Position numbers and translations under genes: made by a program. Under the pieces are notes generated by a model. It was not told where the DNA came from. It saw only the letters and a list, made by a program, of their open reading frames with translations, and made no database searches. A stretch of DNA of 64,000 nucleotides from WTFY01 sp965214675 (GTDB lineage: Bacteria > Pseudomonadota > Gammaproteobacteria > UBA4575): NCBI GenBank assembly GCA_965214675.1, contig OZ243969.1, positions 1,550,001 to 1,614,000 on the forward strand, in the 5' to 3' direction. Each line of letters starts with the position of its first letter. Position 1 is the stretch's first letter. Below, in pieces: positions 52,458 through 61,985 of the stretch.

Positions 52458-54836
52458 ATGAGCAAGAACCTCGTCATCGTCGAGTCCCCGGCCAAGGCCC
52501 GCACTATCGAGAAGTACCTGGGCAAGGACTTCGGCGTGCTCGCCTCCTACGGCCATGTGCGCGACCTTGTCCCGAAAGACGGTGCGGTCGACCCCGAACA
52601 CGACTTCGAGATGAAGTACGCGGTCATCGACAGGAACCAGAAGTACGTGACCGCCATTACCCGCGCGCTGAAAAAATCAGACGCCCTGTACCTAGCGACA
52701 GACCCGGACCGAGAAGGCGAGGCCATCTCCTGGCACCTGTACGAGATGCTCAAGGAGCGCGGCGTACTGGCTGACAAGCCGGTGTACCGGGTGGTGTTCT
52801 ACGAGATCACCCGCAAGGCGGTCAACGAGGCGATCGAGAATCCGCGCACACTGTCCGATGCGCTGGTCAATGCGCAGCAGGCACGGCGCGCCATGGACTA
52901 CCTGGTGGGCTTCAACCTCTCGCCGCTGCTGTGGAAGAAAATCAAGCGCGGCCTGTCGGCCGGGCGCGTGCAAAGCCCGGCGCTTCGCCTGATCTGCGAG
53001 CGCGAGGACGAGATCGAGAAATTCAAGGCGCGCGAGTACTGGACCCTGGAAGCGGACTGCGAAAAGGATGAGCAGGCCTTCACCGCCAAGCTCAACATCT
53101 ACCAGGATGACAAGCTCAAACAGTTCGACATTGACAGCGAGGCGCAGGCTAGCGCCGCGCGCGAGGCGCTTGAGCAACAGGCCAAGGAATCCGAGACTGT
53201 CGCGCCCCAGGACAAGGGCCGCCTGGTGGTGCACAAGGTCGAGAAAAAGGCCCGCAACCGCTACCCCTCACCGCCGTTCACGACCTCGACCCTGCAGCAG
53301 GAAGCTGTACGTAAACTGCATTTCTCCGCACGCAAAACCATGCGCACGGCCCAGCAACTCTACGAGGGCATCAACCTCGGCGACGGCCCGGTCGGCCTGA
53401 TCACCTACATGCGAACGGACTCAGTGGCGCTCGCCGGTGAGGCCATCGCCGAGCTGCGCCAATACATCGCCTCGCAGTACGGCGACAAGGACCTGCCGCC
53501 CAAACCCCGGTTCTACAAGACCCGCGCCAAGAACGCCCAGGAAGCCCACGAGGCGGTCCGCCCGACGTCGTGCATGCGAACGCCCGAACAGGTCCGCAAG
53601 TTCCTGAACCCCGACCAGTACAAGCTGTACGGCCTGATCTGGAAGCGCACCGTGGCCTGCCAGATGATGCATGCCACGCTCGACCTGGTCTCCGCGGACC
53701 TGGCCTGCGGGGCAGGCAACCTCTTTCGCGCCACCGGCTCCTCGATCAAGAACCCGGGCTTCATCCAGATCTACCAGGAAGGCATGGATGATGCCAAGAA
53801 GGATGCTGATGAACGCCGCCTGCCTGCACTTGAAGAAGGTGAGGCCGTCACCCTGACAGGAATCCGCGCAGAACAGCACTTCACCGAACCGCCGCCGCGC
53901 TTCACCGAGGCGAGCCTGGTCAAGACGCTGGAGGAATTCGGCATCGGGCGCCCGTCCACCTATGCGAGCATCATCTCGACCCTGCAGGACCGCGAGTACG
54001 CCGAGCTGGATAAACGCAGATTCATGCCCACCGACATGGGCCGGCTGGTGAACGGTTTTCTGACCAAGCATTTCTCGCAATACGTCGACTACGACTTCAC
54101 CGCGAATCTTGAAAATGACCTGGACGAGATTTCACGTGGCGAGAAGGACTGGGTCCCCGTGCTGCATGCGTTCTGGGATCCCTTCAGCACCCTGATCCAG
54201 GACAAGGAACAAAGCGTCAGCCGCGAGGAGGCCATGCAGGCCCGCGAACTCGGCACGGACCCCGCAAGCGGCAAGCCGGTCAGCGTGCGCATGGGGCGCT
54301 ACGGGCCGTTCGTGCAGATCGGCACCCGCGACGATGAGGAGAAGCCGCGCTTCGCAGGCCTGTTGCCGGGGCAGAAAATGACCGAGGTTACCCTCGAGCA
54401 GGGCCTCGAGCTGTTCAAGCTGCCACGGCAACTGGGTGAAACGCAGGCGGGCGAGGAAGTGCTGGCCGGCATCGGGCGCTACGGGCCGTATGTAAAATGC
54501 AACAAGAAGTATGTCTCCATCGCACAGGAGGACCCGCACACCATTACGCTGGAACGGGCGCTGGAAGTCATCGCAGAACAGGCCCAGCGCGATGCCAACA
54601 AGGTCATCCAGGATTTCGAGCCCCAGAGCATCCGGGTGCTGAACGGGCGCTACGGGCCGTACATCACCGACGGCACCAAGAACGTCAAGATCCCCAAGGA
54701 CCGTGAACCCGCCGAGCTGACCCTGCAAGAGTGCGAGGAACTGATCGCAGCGGCGCCTGCGAAAAAGACCCGCGCACGAAAAAAAGCCAAGGGTGCCCGG
54801 CGCAAGGCGCCTGCCAAGCGTGCCAAGGCCCGCTGA
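52458..54836 (+). CDS. topA: DNA topoisomerase I
   Basis: A 792-aa type IA topoisomerase. TOPRIM (NLVIVESPAKARTIEKYLG, TDPDREGEAISW), catalytic Tyr region (GLITYMRTDSVAL), GIGRPSTYASII, and C-terminal repeats (RYGPFVQIG, RYGPYVKCN, RYGPYITDG) in place of classic four-Cys zinc fingers, then a Lys/Arg-rich tail. It relaxes negative supercoils. The start is discussed at the 14-codon leader. Confidence 0.97.
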   Translation: MSKNLVIVESPAKARTIEKYLGKDFGVLASYGHVRDLVPKDGAVDPEHDFEMKYAVIDRNQKYVTAITRALKKSDALYLATDPDREGEAISWHLYEMLKERGVLADKPVYRVVFYEITRKAVNEAIENPRTLSDALVNAQQARRAMDYLVGFNLSPLLWKKIKRGLSAGRVQSPALRLICEREDEIEKFKAREYWTLEADCEKDEQAFTAKLNIYQDDKLKQFDIDSEAQASAAREALEQQAKESETVAPQDKGRLVVHKVEKKARNRYPSPPFTTSTLQQEAVRKLHFSARKTMRTAQQLYEGINLGDGPVGLITYMRTDSVALAGEAIAELRQYIASQYGDKDLPPKPRFYKTRAKNAQEAHEAVRPTSCMRTPEQVRKFLNPDQYKLYGLIWKRTVACQMMHATLDLVSADLACGAGNLFRATGSSIKNPGFIQIYQEGMDDAKKDADERRLPALEEGEAVTLTGIRAEQHFTEPPPRFTEASLVKTLEEFGIGRPSTYASIISTLQDREYAELDKRRFMPTDMGRLVNGFLTKHFSQYVDYDFTANLENDLDEISRGEKDWVPVLHAFWDPFSTLIQDKEQSVSREEAMQARELGTDPASGKPVSVRMGRYGPFVQIGTRDDEEKPRFAGLLPGQKMTEVTLEQGLELFKLPRQLGETQAGEEVLAGIGRYGPYVKCNKKYVSIAQEDPHTITLERALEVIAEQAQRDANKVIQDFEPQSIRVLNGRYGPYITDGTKNVKIPKDREPAELTLQECEELIAAAPAKKTRARKKAKGARRKAPAKRAKAR

Positions 54837-54860
54837 TCCGACCCGCTTCGAACGGGAGCG

Positions 54861-55418
54861 GTGTTGAACCACGACATCCTGCAAGCCGCGAACATCCTCC
54901 AGCAGGGCGGGGTCATCGCCTACGCTACCGACACCGTGCTGGGACTGGGTTGTGACCCGCACAACCGCACTGCGGTCGACAAGGTCCTGTGGCTGAAACA
55001 GCGAAGTCCCGACAAGGGCCTGATCCTGCTGGTCGAGGACCTCGAGGCCATGCAGCAGCTCACCGGTCCATTGAGCGCGAAGCAGCGCCTTGAGATCACC
55101 GCGACCGACACGCATTCACCGACCACCTGGGTGGTGCCCGCGAACGACTCAGTTCCGGCCTGGATCACCGGCATGCATGAGGGCGTGGCGGTGCGCATCC
55201 CGCAGCATGATGTGGCACGCGCACTGTGCCAGGCGGGCGGTGCAATTGTATCGACCAGCGCCAACCTCAGCACCCACCCCGTGGCCACCACGAGCCGGGA
55301 GCTTCGGGACTGGTTCGGACCGCATCTGGATTATGTACTGCCGGGGCCGCCGGGCACCGGGGTGCCCAGCGAGGTGCGCGCCCTGATGGGTGCTAAAGTA
55401 TACCGTCATGGAAGCTGA
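54861..55418 (+). CDS. tsaC: Threonylcarbamoyl-AMP synthase (TsaC/YrdC)
   Basis: A 185-aa enzyme making threonylcarbamoyl-AMP for tRNA t6A. Motifs GGVIAYATDTVLGLGCD, KQRSPDKGLILLV and VSTSANLSTHP. It starts at GTG after GGGAGCG, 24 bp downstream of topA, probably in one operon with topA and hemF. Confidence 0.95.
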   Translation: MLNHDILQAANILQQGGVIAYATDTVLGLGCDPHNRTAVDKVLWLKQRSPDKGLILLVEDLEAMQQLTGPLSAKQRLEITATDTHSPTTWVVPANDSVPAWITGMHEGVAVRIPQHDVARALCQAGGAIVSTSANLSTHPVATTSRELRDWFGPHLDYVLPGPPGTGVPSEVRALMGAKVYRHGS

Positions 55419-55422
55419 AAAC

Positions 55423-56343
55423 ATGAGCACGCCGGACCTGGGTTCGGTCATCGAGCACCTGCAGGCCGTGCAGGCAAGCACCTGCCAGTCACTCGAGGCC
55501 GCGGACGGACAGGGGCGCTTCATCGACGATGCCTGGGTGCGCGAGGAAGGCGGCGGCGGCACCACCTGCATCCTGCAAAACGGGCAGGTGTTCGAGCACG
55601 CCGGGGTGGGCTTCTCGCACGTGTTCGGCGAGCAGTTGCCCCCTTCGGCCAGTCGCGAGCGCCCCGAACTTGCCGGGTGCCGTTTCCAGGCGGCAGGTCT
55701 GTCGATCATCCTCCACCCGTTGAACCCGTACGTGCCGACCACGCACTGCAACGTGCGTTTTTTCATGGCAGAGAGGGACGGGCAAGCGCCCCTGTGGTGG
55801 TTCGGCGGCGGCTTCGACCTGACCCCGTTCTACGGGTTTCATGAAGATGCCAAGGACTGGCACCGTACCGCCAGGCAGGCCTGTGATGCGATTGATGTGG
55901 GCCTGTATGCGAGATTCAAGAAAAACTGTGATGAATACTTTTACCTCCCGCATCGCAACGAGGCGCGGGGCATCGGCGGCCTGTTCTTCGATGATTACAA
56001 TACCGGTAATTTCGAACAGGACTTCCGGCTGCTCAAACGCGTAGGCGAGCACTTCCTCAAGGCCTACCTGCCCATCGTCTCAAGGCGCAAGGATCATCCC
56101 TACGGTAAACGCCAGCGCCGATTCCAGCTGTACCGGCGCGGCCGCTACGTCGAGTTCAACCTGGTGTACGACCGCGGCACCCTGTTCGGGCTGCAGTCCG
56201 GCGGACGCACCGAATCCATCCTCATGTCCCTGCCCCCGCAGGTTCGTTTCGACTATGACTGGCACCCGGAGCCGGGCAGTGAAGAAGATGTGCTGTATAC
56301 GGAGTTTTTGCAGGCACGCGACTGGTTGGCCCGTAGTCTCTGA
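55423..56343 (+). CDS. hemF: Oxygen-dependent coproporphyrinogen III oxidase
   Basis: A 306-aa enzyme converting coproporphyrinogen III to protoporphyrinogen IX aerobically. WWFGGGFDLTPFYGF, YLPHRNEARGIGGLFFDD, YVEFNLVYDRGTLFGL and RFDYDW mark the family. The ATG at 55423 has GGAAG upstream; ATG 55408 is the alternative. Close to tsaC. hemB, another haem gene, is at the far end of the window. Confidence 0.96.
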   Translation: MSTPDLGSVIEHLQAVQASTCQSLEAADGQGRFIDDAWVREEGGGGTTCILQNGQVFEHAGVGFSHVFGEQLPPSASRERPELAGCRFQAAGLSIILHPLNPYVPTTHCNVRFFMAERDGQAPLWWFGGGFDLTPFYGFHEDAKDWHRTARQACDAIDVGLYARFKKNCDEYFYLPHRNEARGIGGLFFDDYNTGNFEQDFRLLKRVGEHFLKAYLPIVSRRKDHPYGKRQRRFQLYRRGRYVEFNLVYDRGTLFGLQSGGRTESILMSLPPQVRFDYDWHPEPGSEEDVLYTEFLQARDWLARSL

Positions 56344-56400
56344 CCGTACATCGGCTTATACGCCATGGCTTGACTGAAACACACTCCTCGCAGCTCTTTA

Positions 56401-57643
56401 GGGAATTATGCACCTAAATCCGCAGGGGATTCGATACCCGTTTGACGTTTCACAGGCCCGCTACTGCGGCGACCTCCACGTCCAGCAGCCCCATTCCCGA
56501 AGGCCATAATATTCAACGCGGCATTCATGTCCGCATTGGCCCGATGCCCGCACTCCACACATTCAAACGTACTTTGTGTTTTACGGTTCTGTTTATCTGT
56601 ATGTCCACATTCATGGCACGTCTGACTCGTGTACTGTGGGGCAACCTTCACGACACTGGACTTGTACGACAGGCACTGCTCCAGCTTGTACCAGCCTGAA
56701 CTCAGGATGGCTTTATTTAGCCCTGCTTTGTGCTTTACATTCTTACCTGGATTTTCGGCATCGCCCTTGGCGGTAGCGGTCATGCCCTGCGTGTCCAGGT
56801 CTTCCACATAGACTGCATTGTACTGGTCAGCAATCTCTCTGCTGACCTGATGACACCAGTTGGTACGCTTCTGTACGATCTTCTGCTGGGTTCTTGCAGA
56901 AAGACTCTTTGCTTTCAGGTAGCGATTGGAGGGCTTGATGCCTTGCTTCCTGCTTCCTTTCTGTCTGCGCGCCATCATTCTTTGGTATCTGCGCTTGCGG
57001 GCTTCGAGCATAGCTATATCCGGCGTGCAGTACCTTTGCCCATCTGACAGGGTGATCTGTCCTACATTGCGGTCCATACCTACAGGCTTGATGGATGCGG
57101 GTAATGCTGTAATCTGCACTTCGCAGGTCATGTAGGCATACCACTTGCCGCATTCATACTTGATCGTGCCACTCTTGAAGATACCCTCTGGATAGGGGTT
57201 ATTGCCTGTCAGCTTAACTTGTCCAATTTTCTGAACATGCAGCCAGTCTCCTTGCAGCTTTATCCATCCAGCATGAAGAGGAATAGATGGAGTGTGCGTA
57301 TACCGCCCATGGAATTTCGGCAGCCCGCCTTCGTCCTTGTAGAATTGTGTGTAGCTCGTTTCTATGGGCTTGAGTGTCTGCCTGACGATAAGATAAGAAT
57401 ACGCCTGCAGCCATGGCACCTGCTTTCTCAGGTTCGTGAATCGAGGGCACAGTGAGTAATAGCTAGATTTGGTCTTGCCATACGCCTTGTACTCATCCTG
57501 CAGCACCCCGACAAAGTGATTCCACACATAGCGGCAGGCGCCTGCCAGTTCATGCAGCTTGTGTGCCTTGGCCTGTGTCTGCGGGTGCAGGCGGTATCGA
57601 ATCGTGCGGTATGTCTTCATGCGGATTTTGCTACATAATTCCC
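56401..57643. mobile_element. Stand-alone TnpB element (IS605-type, no tnpA)
   Basis: GGGAATTATG at 56401-56410 is inverted as CATAATTCCC at 57634-57643, bracketing tnpB closely; the first overlaps the tnpB stop. A small hairpin (TTGCTT/AAGCAA, 57646-57663) lies outside the start. The omegaRNA would come from the minus strand over the tnpB end and about 56340-56405. The element sits 58 bp after hemF. Confidence 0.6.
56406..57620 (-). CDS. tnpB: TnpB RNA-guided nuclease (IS200/IS605 OrfB)
   Basis: A 404-aa TnpB, an omegaRNA-guided DNA nuclease ancestral to Cas12. The RuvC triad is intact: Asp183 in GMDRNVGQ, Glu273 in VEDLD, Asp364 in ADMNAALN. The zinc ribbon has Cys335/338 (CHEC) and Cys354/357 (CVEC). 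The N-terminal helix-turn-helix (YRLHPQTQAKAHKLHE) is complete. Full length, no frameshift, no TnpA, so it may persist by biasing its own retention or be immobile. Confidence 0.93.
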   Translation of the reverse strand: MKTYRTIRYRLHPQTQAKAHKLHELAGACRYVWNHFVGVLQDEYKAYGKTKSSYYSLCPRFTNLRKQVPWLQAYSYLIVRQTLKPIETSYTQFYKDEGGLPKFHGRYTHTPSIPLHAGWIKLQGDWLHVQKIGQVKLTGNNPYPEGIFKSGTIKYECGKWYAYMTCEVQITALPASIKPVGMDRNVGQITLSDGQRYCTPDIAMLEARKRRYQRMMARRQKGSRKQGIKPSNRYLKAKSLSARTQQKIVQKRTNWCHQVSREIADQYNAVYVEDLDTQGMTATAKGDAENPGKNVKHKAGLNKAILSSGWYKLEQCLSYKSSVVKVAPQYTSQTCHECGHTDKQNRKTQSTFECVECGHRANADMNAALNIMAFGNGAAGRGGRRSSGPVKRQTGIESPADLGA

Positions 57644-57978
57644 TTTTGCTTCTATAAAAGCAATTCCTGTGCTCAAGCAGAATTGAAGAAATGTTCAGCC
57701 TGGTACATGAATATGTTTAATTATGTTATTGAGCGGAGCAGATCGGGTTGCTGTTCTGTGTGTACATCCCCTCAACCCTGTGTAACAATTTCGCAGCAAT
57801 TCCAACTGGCAAGGATGCAGGACAGGGATATATCGCTCCTATTGACACCGGATGACACTGGCCCATTGCAGCTCTCTCACCTCCAGTCCCCGTTCAGGCA
57901 GATGAATCTCCCTATGTGCCTGCATCAAATAACACCATGCACGAGCCAAGGCTTTGCCGGAGTGAGGCACTTCAGATC
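57644..57978. other. Gap upstream of the autotransporter
   Basis: It contains the 57646 hairpin beside tnpB and the promoter region of the autotransporter. No gene; the autotransporter frame is open from 57916. Confidence 0.4.
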
Positions 57979-60900
57979 ATGGAGCAATACACGAGAATGA
58001 GAGCGGGGCTTGAGAACTGCGGGGGGGGGGGCAACAGCCCTGCCTGTTGCGCTGTCGAAGCGGATACACGCCTGTCCGTGAGAAGGTTTTCTGCTGCCCG
58101 GCCGGGTCGCCGGGAAGTCCGTGAGGCCGCACTTTGCAGGCCGGTTCTTGTTCTTGCAGCTCTGGGTCTGGGCGCCCTGTGCCTGGCTGGTAACAATGCC
58201 TTTGCAGCAGGCGTGTGCAGCAGCACACCCATGGCAGGAAATCATATTGAATGTAAGCAAACCGACACCTTATCGACTACCGAGATCGATATTGATGCAG
58301 TAGGGATTGATATCGACTTCACCGGGAACTCTGCCGCGAGCGCGGGCGTGTTTGCTTCACATGAGGGCAGCGCACCCGTCGACATCAACATCTCCGGGAC
58401 GACTACCGGCATGGAGACCACCCCCTCGACGATCGATACGATGGGCGACTACACCCACGGCATCTTTGGCCAACTGAAAGGTGACGCGGCGCTCACCTTC
58501 ACACTGGAGGATACCGAAATCACCACACAGGGCGCCACTTCCCATGGCCTGCGGGCTGATCACCAGGGAACCGGCGACCTGACCGTGGACCTGAGGACGG
58601 GTACCACAATCAATACCCAGGGATCCGGGGCGGCCGGTGCCTATCTTATAAGACAGCAGCAGGCTGCGGGTGAGGGCGGCAATATCATCCTTAATACAAA
58701 CGGGATTTCCGTTGGGGCAGTGTGGCACGGCTTGTACGCCTTTCATCAGAACGGGATTGGCGACGTCATGATTGATGTCGGGAACAGCGAAATAGTAACG
58801 ACAGGCCCTAAGGCCATTGGTATTTTGGGTTATAGGCCTAAGCATCCTGAGTCCGGCAGGGATGATTCTGGCGATATCGTAATTGATGTGCGCGACAGCA
58901 TGATCCGCACAGAAAGCATGGTCGAAAGCACGAACGACGAATCCCATGGCATTAGGGGGTGGCATCTATCCACCGGAAACATTGACATCGATGTCCAGGG
59001 TGGCAACTCCGTCACCACGGCCGGAACAGGCTCCTACGGCATTATGGGGCATCATGAATCCACCGGAAACATTGACATCGATGTGCAGGGTGGCAACTCC
59101 GTCACCACGGCCGGAACAGGCTCCTACGGCATTATGGGGCGTCATGAATCCACCGGAAACATTGACATCGATGTGCAGGGTGGCAACTCCGTCACCACGG
59201 CCGAAACAGGCTCCCACGGCATCTACGCGCAGCATCGGGGTGCTGGAGGAAATATCGACATCACTATCTCCGGGGCGACTACCGACATGACCACCACCCC
59301 CTCGACAATCGATACGATGGGCGACTCCACCCACGGCATCTTTGGCGAGCTTGAGGGTGCGGGTGACCTCACCTTCACGTTGGCGAATACTAAAATCGTT
59401 ACAGGGGGTGAATCCGCCGTGGGCATGAATGGCCGCCACACCGGCAATGGTCATCTTATCGTGAACCTGATCCCGGGTGTGACGATCAACACAGAGGGGG
59501 TCGAAGCATACGGCATCAATGTGCTACAAGCGAATATAGCTGCGGGTGAGATGAATGACGTCAGCCTCACCACCAAAGGGACCTCCATTACAACGAAAGG
59601 GAATACGGCGCACGGCATTTGGGCTAGCCGGGGGTCTCCGGATGACCAGGGGGCTGACCCGGTAGGGCCTGGCGATGTCCGCATTGAATTTAATGACAGC
59701 GAAGTGGAGACTGAGGGCGCGGGTGCACATGGCATTTATGGTTACAGGTATGGTTCTGATGACAGCGACGACGGCCATGTCGACATTCGTTCTGAAAACA
59801 GCACCATCACGACCAATGGCACGGGAGCCTATGGCATTTATGGTTATCGGCGAGACACTGGCACTGGCGATGTCATGATCAATCTCACCGGTGGTAGCAC
59901 CACGACAACCCTTCAAGGAAGCCATGGCATCTATGGCCGTCATTGGCCATCACCTTACGTAGCAGGCACTGGCAACATCACGATCACCACGATGAACCAC
60001 GCCATCTGGACGAAAGGCACCACCGCCTACGGCATCTTCGCCTATCAAGCGAACCCCGGCAATATCGATATTGACCTGGGATCGGGCTCCTCCGTTAGGA
60101 CCGAAGGAGATAACTCTCACGGCATCTTGGCCTACAGCTTTGGTCAGGCCGACACCCGGCGTATTGACATTACGCTCAATGGCCCGGTCACCGTAAATGG
60201 TGGGGCACAGGGAGTCCGTGTAGGCACCTTCAACAGAGATGGGGCCCCGATTGTTATGGCAACCATCGGCAACGATGGCTTTCGTCAGCAGACGGTCACG
60301 GTGAACAATGCGATTACGAGTGCGGGCGAGGGTATCTTTCTTACCAACGGCGGCAAGGTGATCATCGGATCTTCAGGTAGCATCACTTCCGGTTCGGGGA
60401 TTGCCATCCTGGCCACGGGTACCGTACCTGCAGTCGCAGACAATCCGAGCACCATGGATGACGAAACCATGTCGGCCATTCCACCGAAGCTGCGTGTGAA
60501 TCTGAACCCCGGCGGGGCACGGATGATCGGTGAAGGCGGCTGGCTGGCCACGGCCCTGGGTGGGGGCTGGATTCTCAACGATGGCGGGGAGACCACCATC
60601 GCAGTCAACCGCACGGTATTGCACGAGGGAGCCACCGGCGTGGTGGCCAATGCGGTGGCCCACAACGGGGCCTGGGATGTAACGATGCTGGCACAGGGCA
60701 GAAAGGTAATGGATCGCACCACGGATCCGTGGACCATCGCCACGCGTGCGCCAATGGTCATCGCCGACCGCGATTTCAATGCAGACGACTTCACGGAGAC
60801 AAGAAAGGTGTGTTCGGAGGAGGAGGTCGGAGAATATCCGAACTGCATGCCCCGACCCATGTGCTCGGCAGAACAGGTCGGAGAATATCCGAACTGCACC

Positions 60901-61884
60901 ACTCCGCCACCTCCTCCTCCACCTCCGGAGCCGGAACCCGAACCCGAGCCCGAACCTGAACCCCCTCCGCCTCCGGTGGTCATGGAGCGGTACGCGCCAA
61001 GAGCCGCCCTCTATGAAGCCCTGCCTGATTTCCTGCTGGGCCTGGATACCCCGCACCGCGCCGGTGGTGACCTGCTCTCCCCCGCCCTGCCGGTCTGGGT
61101 CACACTGTCCGGAAGTACCGCAGCACAGGACTTCGATCGCTCTACCATCGATACCCGATACGATACCGAGCACTTGATCGTAACTGCAGGCGGTACGGTC
61201 CTGGAGAGCAGCCATTGGAAGATCGATGCCTCGGTGCACCATGTCTCGGGTTCTGCAGACGTTTCTTCTCCGGTGAAGGGCGGGGACATTCATGCCCAGG
61301 GCCAGGGTCTGTCGCTGGATGCCCGCTGGCAGCGGGCCAGCGGGGCCTATGCCCGGGGACATCTGGACTGGACTGACTATGTGCTGGATATTTCTTCGGA
61401 CACCCTGGGTCGATTGATCTCGAACGTGGAGGCCGACCGTCTGGCCTTGCAGGTGGAGGCCGGGCATCGCATGGCCTGGGGGGAGCGGTGGTACTGGACA
61501 CCGCAGGTGCGCCTGGACCGAACGAGGGTCTCGATCAACCGCTTCACCGATACGGTGGGGGCACGGGTATCGTTTGCACAGGCCGAGCGGTATCGTGCGA
61601 GCCTGGGGGTACTGGCGGATACCACGAAAGGATTCGGGGGCGGTGAGTTGTCGTTGTGGGGTTCAGTGCACCTGGGGCATGCCTTCGGGGATACGGACAC
61701 CACCAGCCGGGTCTCGGGCGAGCGGTTGCGGGCAACACCGCAAGCAGACAGTGTGCGCCTTGGCCTGGGGGCGATCTGGCAGCACGGCGCATGGCAGTTC
61801 AGCACTACCTTGTCTGCACGAGATACCCCCGAAGGCGACGGCCAGGGATACTCCGGTACCATCAATATGGCAGTGCGACTCTAG
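57979..61884 (+). CDS. Large autotransporter adhesin-like protein
   Basis: About 1300 aa. The chosen ATG (MEQYTR) follows GGAGTGAGG by eleven bases; ATGs at 57916/57937 are alternatives. An unusually long N-terminal region (with an 11-G tract) leads to a hydrophobic signal core (RPVLVLAALGLGALCLAGNN). The passenger is a Gly/Asp/Thr-rich beta-helix with recurrent (S/T)HGI(F/Y)(G/A) and (I/V)DI motifs and an exact tandem repeat. A Cys/Pro-rich linker follows at ~58% Pro/Glu. The final ~290 aa form an autotransporter barrel (VWVTLSGSTAAQDF ... GYSGTINMAVRL). Probably an adhesin or surface filament. The C-terminus is Leu rather than Phe. Confidence 0.88.
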   Translation: MEQYTRMRAGLENCGGGGNSPACCAVEADTRLSVRRFSAARPGRREVREAALCRPVLVLAALGLGALCLAGNNAFAAGVCSSTPMAGNHIECKQTDTLSTTEIDIDAVGIDIDFTGNSAASAGVFASHEGSAPVDINISGTTTGMETTPSTIDTMGDYTHGIFGQLKGDAALTFTLEDTEITTQGATSHGLRADHQGTGDLTVDLRTGTTINTQGSGAAGAYLIRQQQAAGEGGNIILNTNGISVGAVWHGLYAFHQNGIGDVMIDVGNSEIVTTGPKAIGILGYRPKHPESGRDDSGDIVIDVRDSMIRTESMVESTNDESHGIRGWHLSTGNIDIDVQGGNSVTTAGTGSYGIMGHHESTGNIDIDVQGGNSVTTAGTGSYGIMGRHESTGNIDIDVQGGNSVTTAETGSHGIYAQHRGAGGNIDITISGATTDMTTTPSTIDTMGDSTHGIFGELEGAGDLTFTLANTKIVTGGESAVGMNGRHTGNGHLIVNLIPGVTINTEGVEAYGINVLQANIAAGEMNDVSLTTKGTSITTKGNTAHGIWASRGSPDDQGADPVGPGDVRIEFNDSEVETEGAGAHGIYGYRYGSDDSDDGHVDIRSENSTITTNGTGAYGIYGYRRDTGTGDVMINLTGGSTTTTLQGSHGIYGRHWPSPYVAGTGNITITTMNHAIWTKGTTAYGIFAYQANPGNIDIDLGSGSSVRTEGDNSHGILAYSFGQADTRRIDITLNGPVTVNGGAQGVRVGTFNRDGAPIVMATIGNDGFRQQTVTVNNAITSAGEGIFLTNGGKVIIGSSGSITSGSGIAILATGTVPAVADNPSTMDDETMSAIPPKLRVNLNPGGARMIGEGGWLATALGGGWILNDGGETTIAVNRTVLHEGATGVVANAVAHNGAWDVTMLAQGRKVMDRTTDPWTIATRAPMVIADRDFNADDFTETRKVCSEEEVGEYPNCMPRPMCSAEQVGEYPNCTTPPPPPPPPEPEPEPEPEPEPPPPPVVMERYAPRAALYEALPDFLLGLDTPHRAGGDLLSPALPVWVTLSGSTAAQDFDRSTIDTRYDTEHLIVTAGGTVLESSHWKIDASVHHVSGSADVSSPVKGGDIHAQGQGLSLDARWQRASGAYARGHLDWTDYVLDISSDTLGRLISNVEADRLALQVEAGHRMAWGERWYWTPQVRLDRTRVSINRFTDTVGARVSFAQAERYRASLGVLADTTKGFGGGELSLWGSVHLGHAFGDTDTTSRVSGERLRATPQADSVRLGLGAIWQHGAWQFSTTLSARDTPEGDGQGYSGTINMAVRL
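58021..58031 (+). repeat. Homopolymeric G11 tract inside the autotransporter 5' region
   Basis: Eleven consecutive G between the likely start and the signal peptide. Gain or loss of one G would shift the frame and stop translation, the classic slipped-strand phase-variation switch. Confidence 0.85.
58969..59238 (+). repeat. Three 90-bp tandem repeats
   Basis: Units start at 58969, 59059 and 59149, each encoding a 30-aa beta-helix coil (starts STGNIDIDVQGGNSVTTA). They are nearly identical in DNA, the third diverging at its end, so copy number can change by recombination. Confidence 0.88.
60811..60975 (+). repeat. Cys repeat and Pro/Glu-rich linker in the autotransporter
   Basis: Two copies of a 51-bp unit encode C-S-(E/A)-E-(E/Q)-VGEYPNC, each with two cysteines. 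A tract of eight prolines, a PEPEPEP run and five prolines lead into the barrel. Confidence 0.8.
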
Positions 61885-61985
61885 AGAGCAAACCCGGAAA
61901 TACCACCAGCCTGCAGACAGTACCGGCGAGACGCTCACCGGACCGGCAACCTCCGAGTCCCGGCCCGGCTGAATAGCACCGGTCA
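61885..61985. other. Short intergenic stretch after the autotransporter
   Basis: No terminator recognised. Confidence 0.3.

Noticed and set aside
58969..59238. Tandem repeats as a CRISPR array
   Set aside because: Units are contiguous, in frame and encode protein coils; no spacers.
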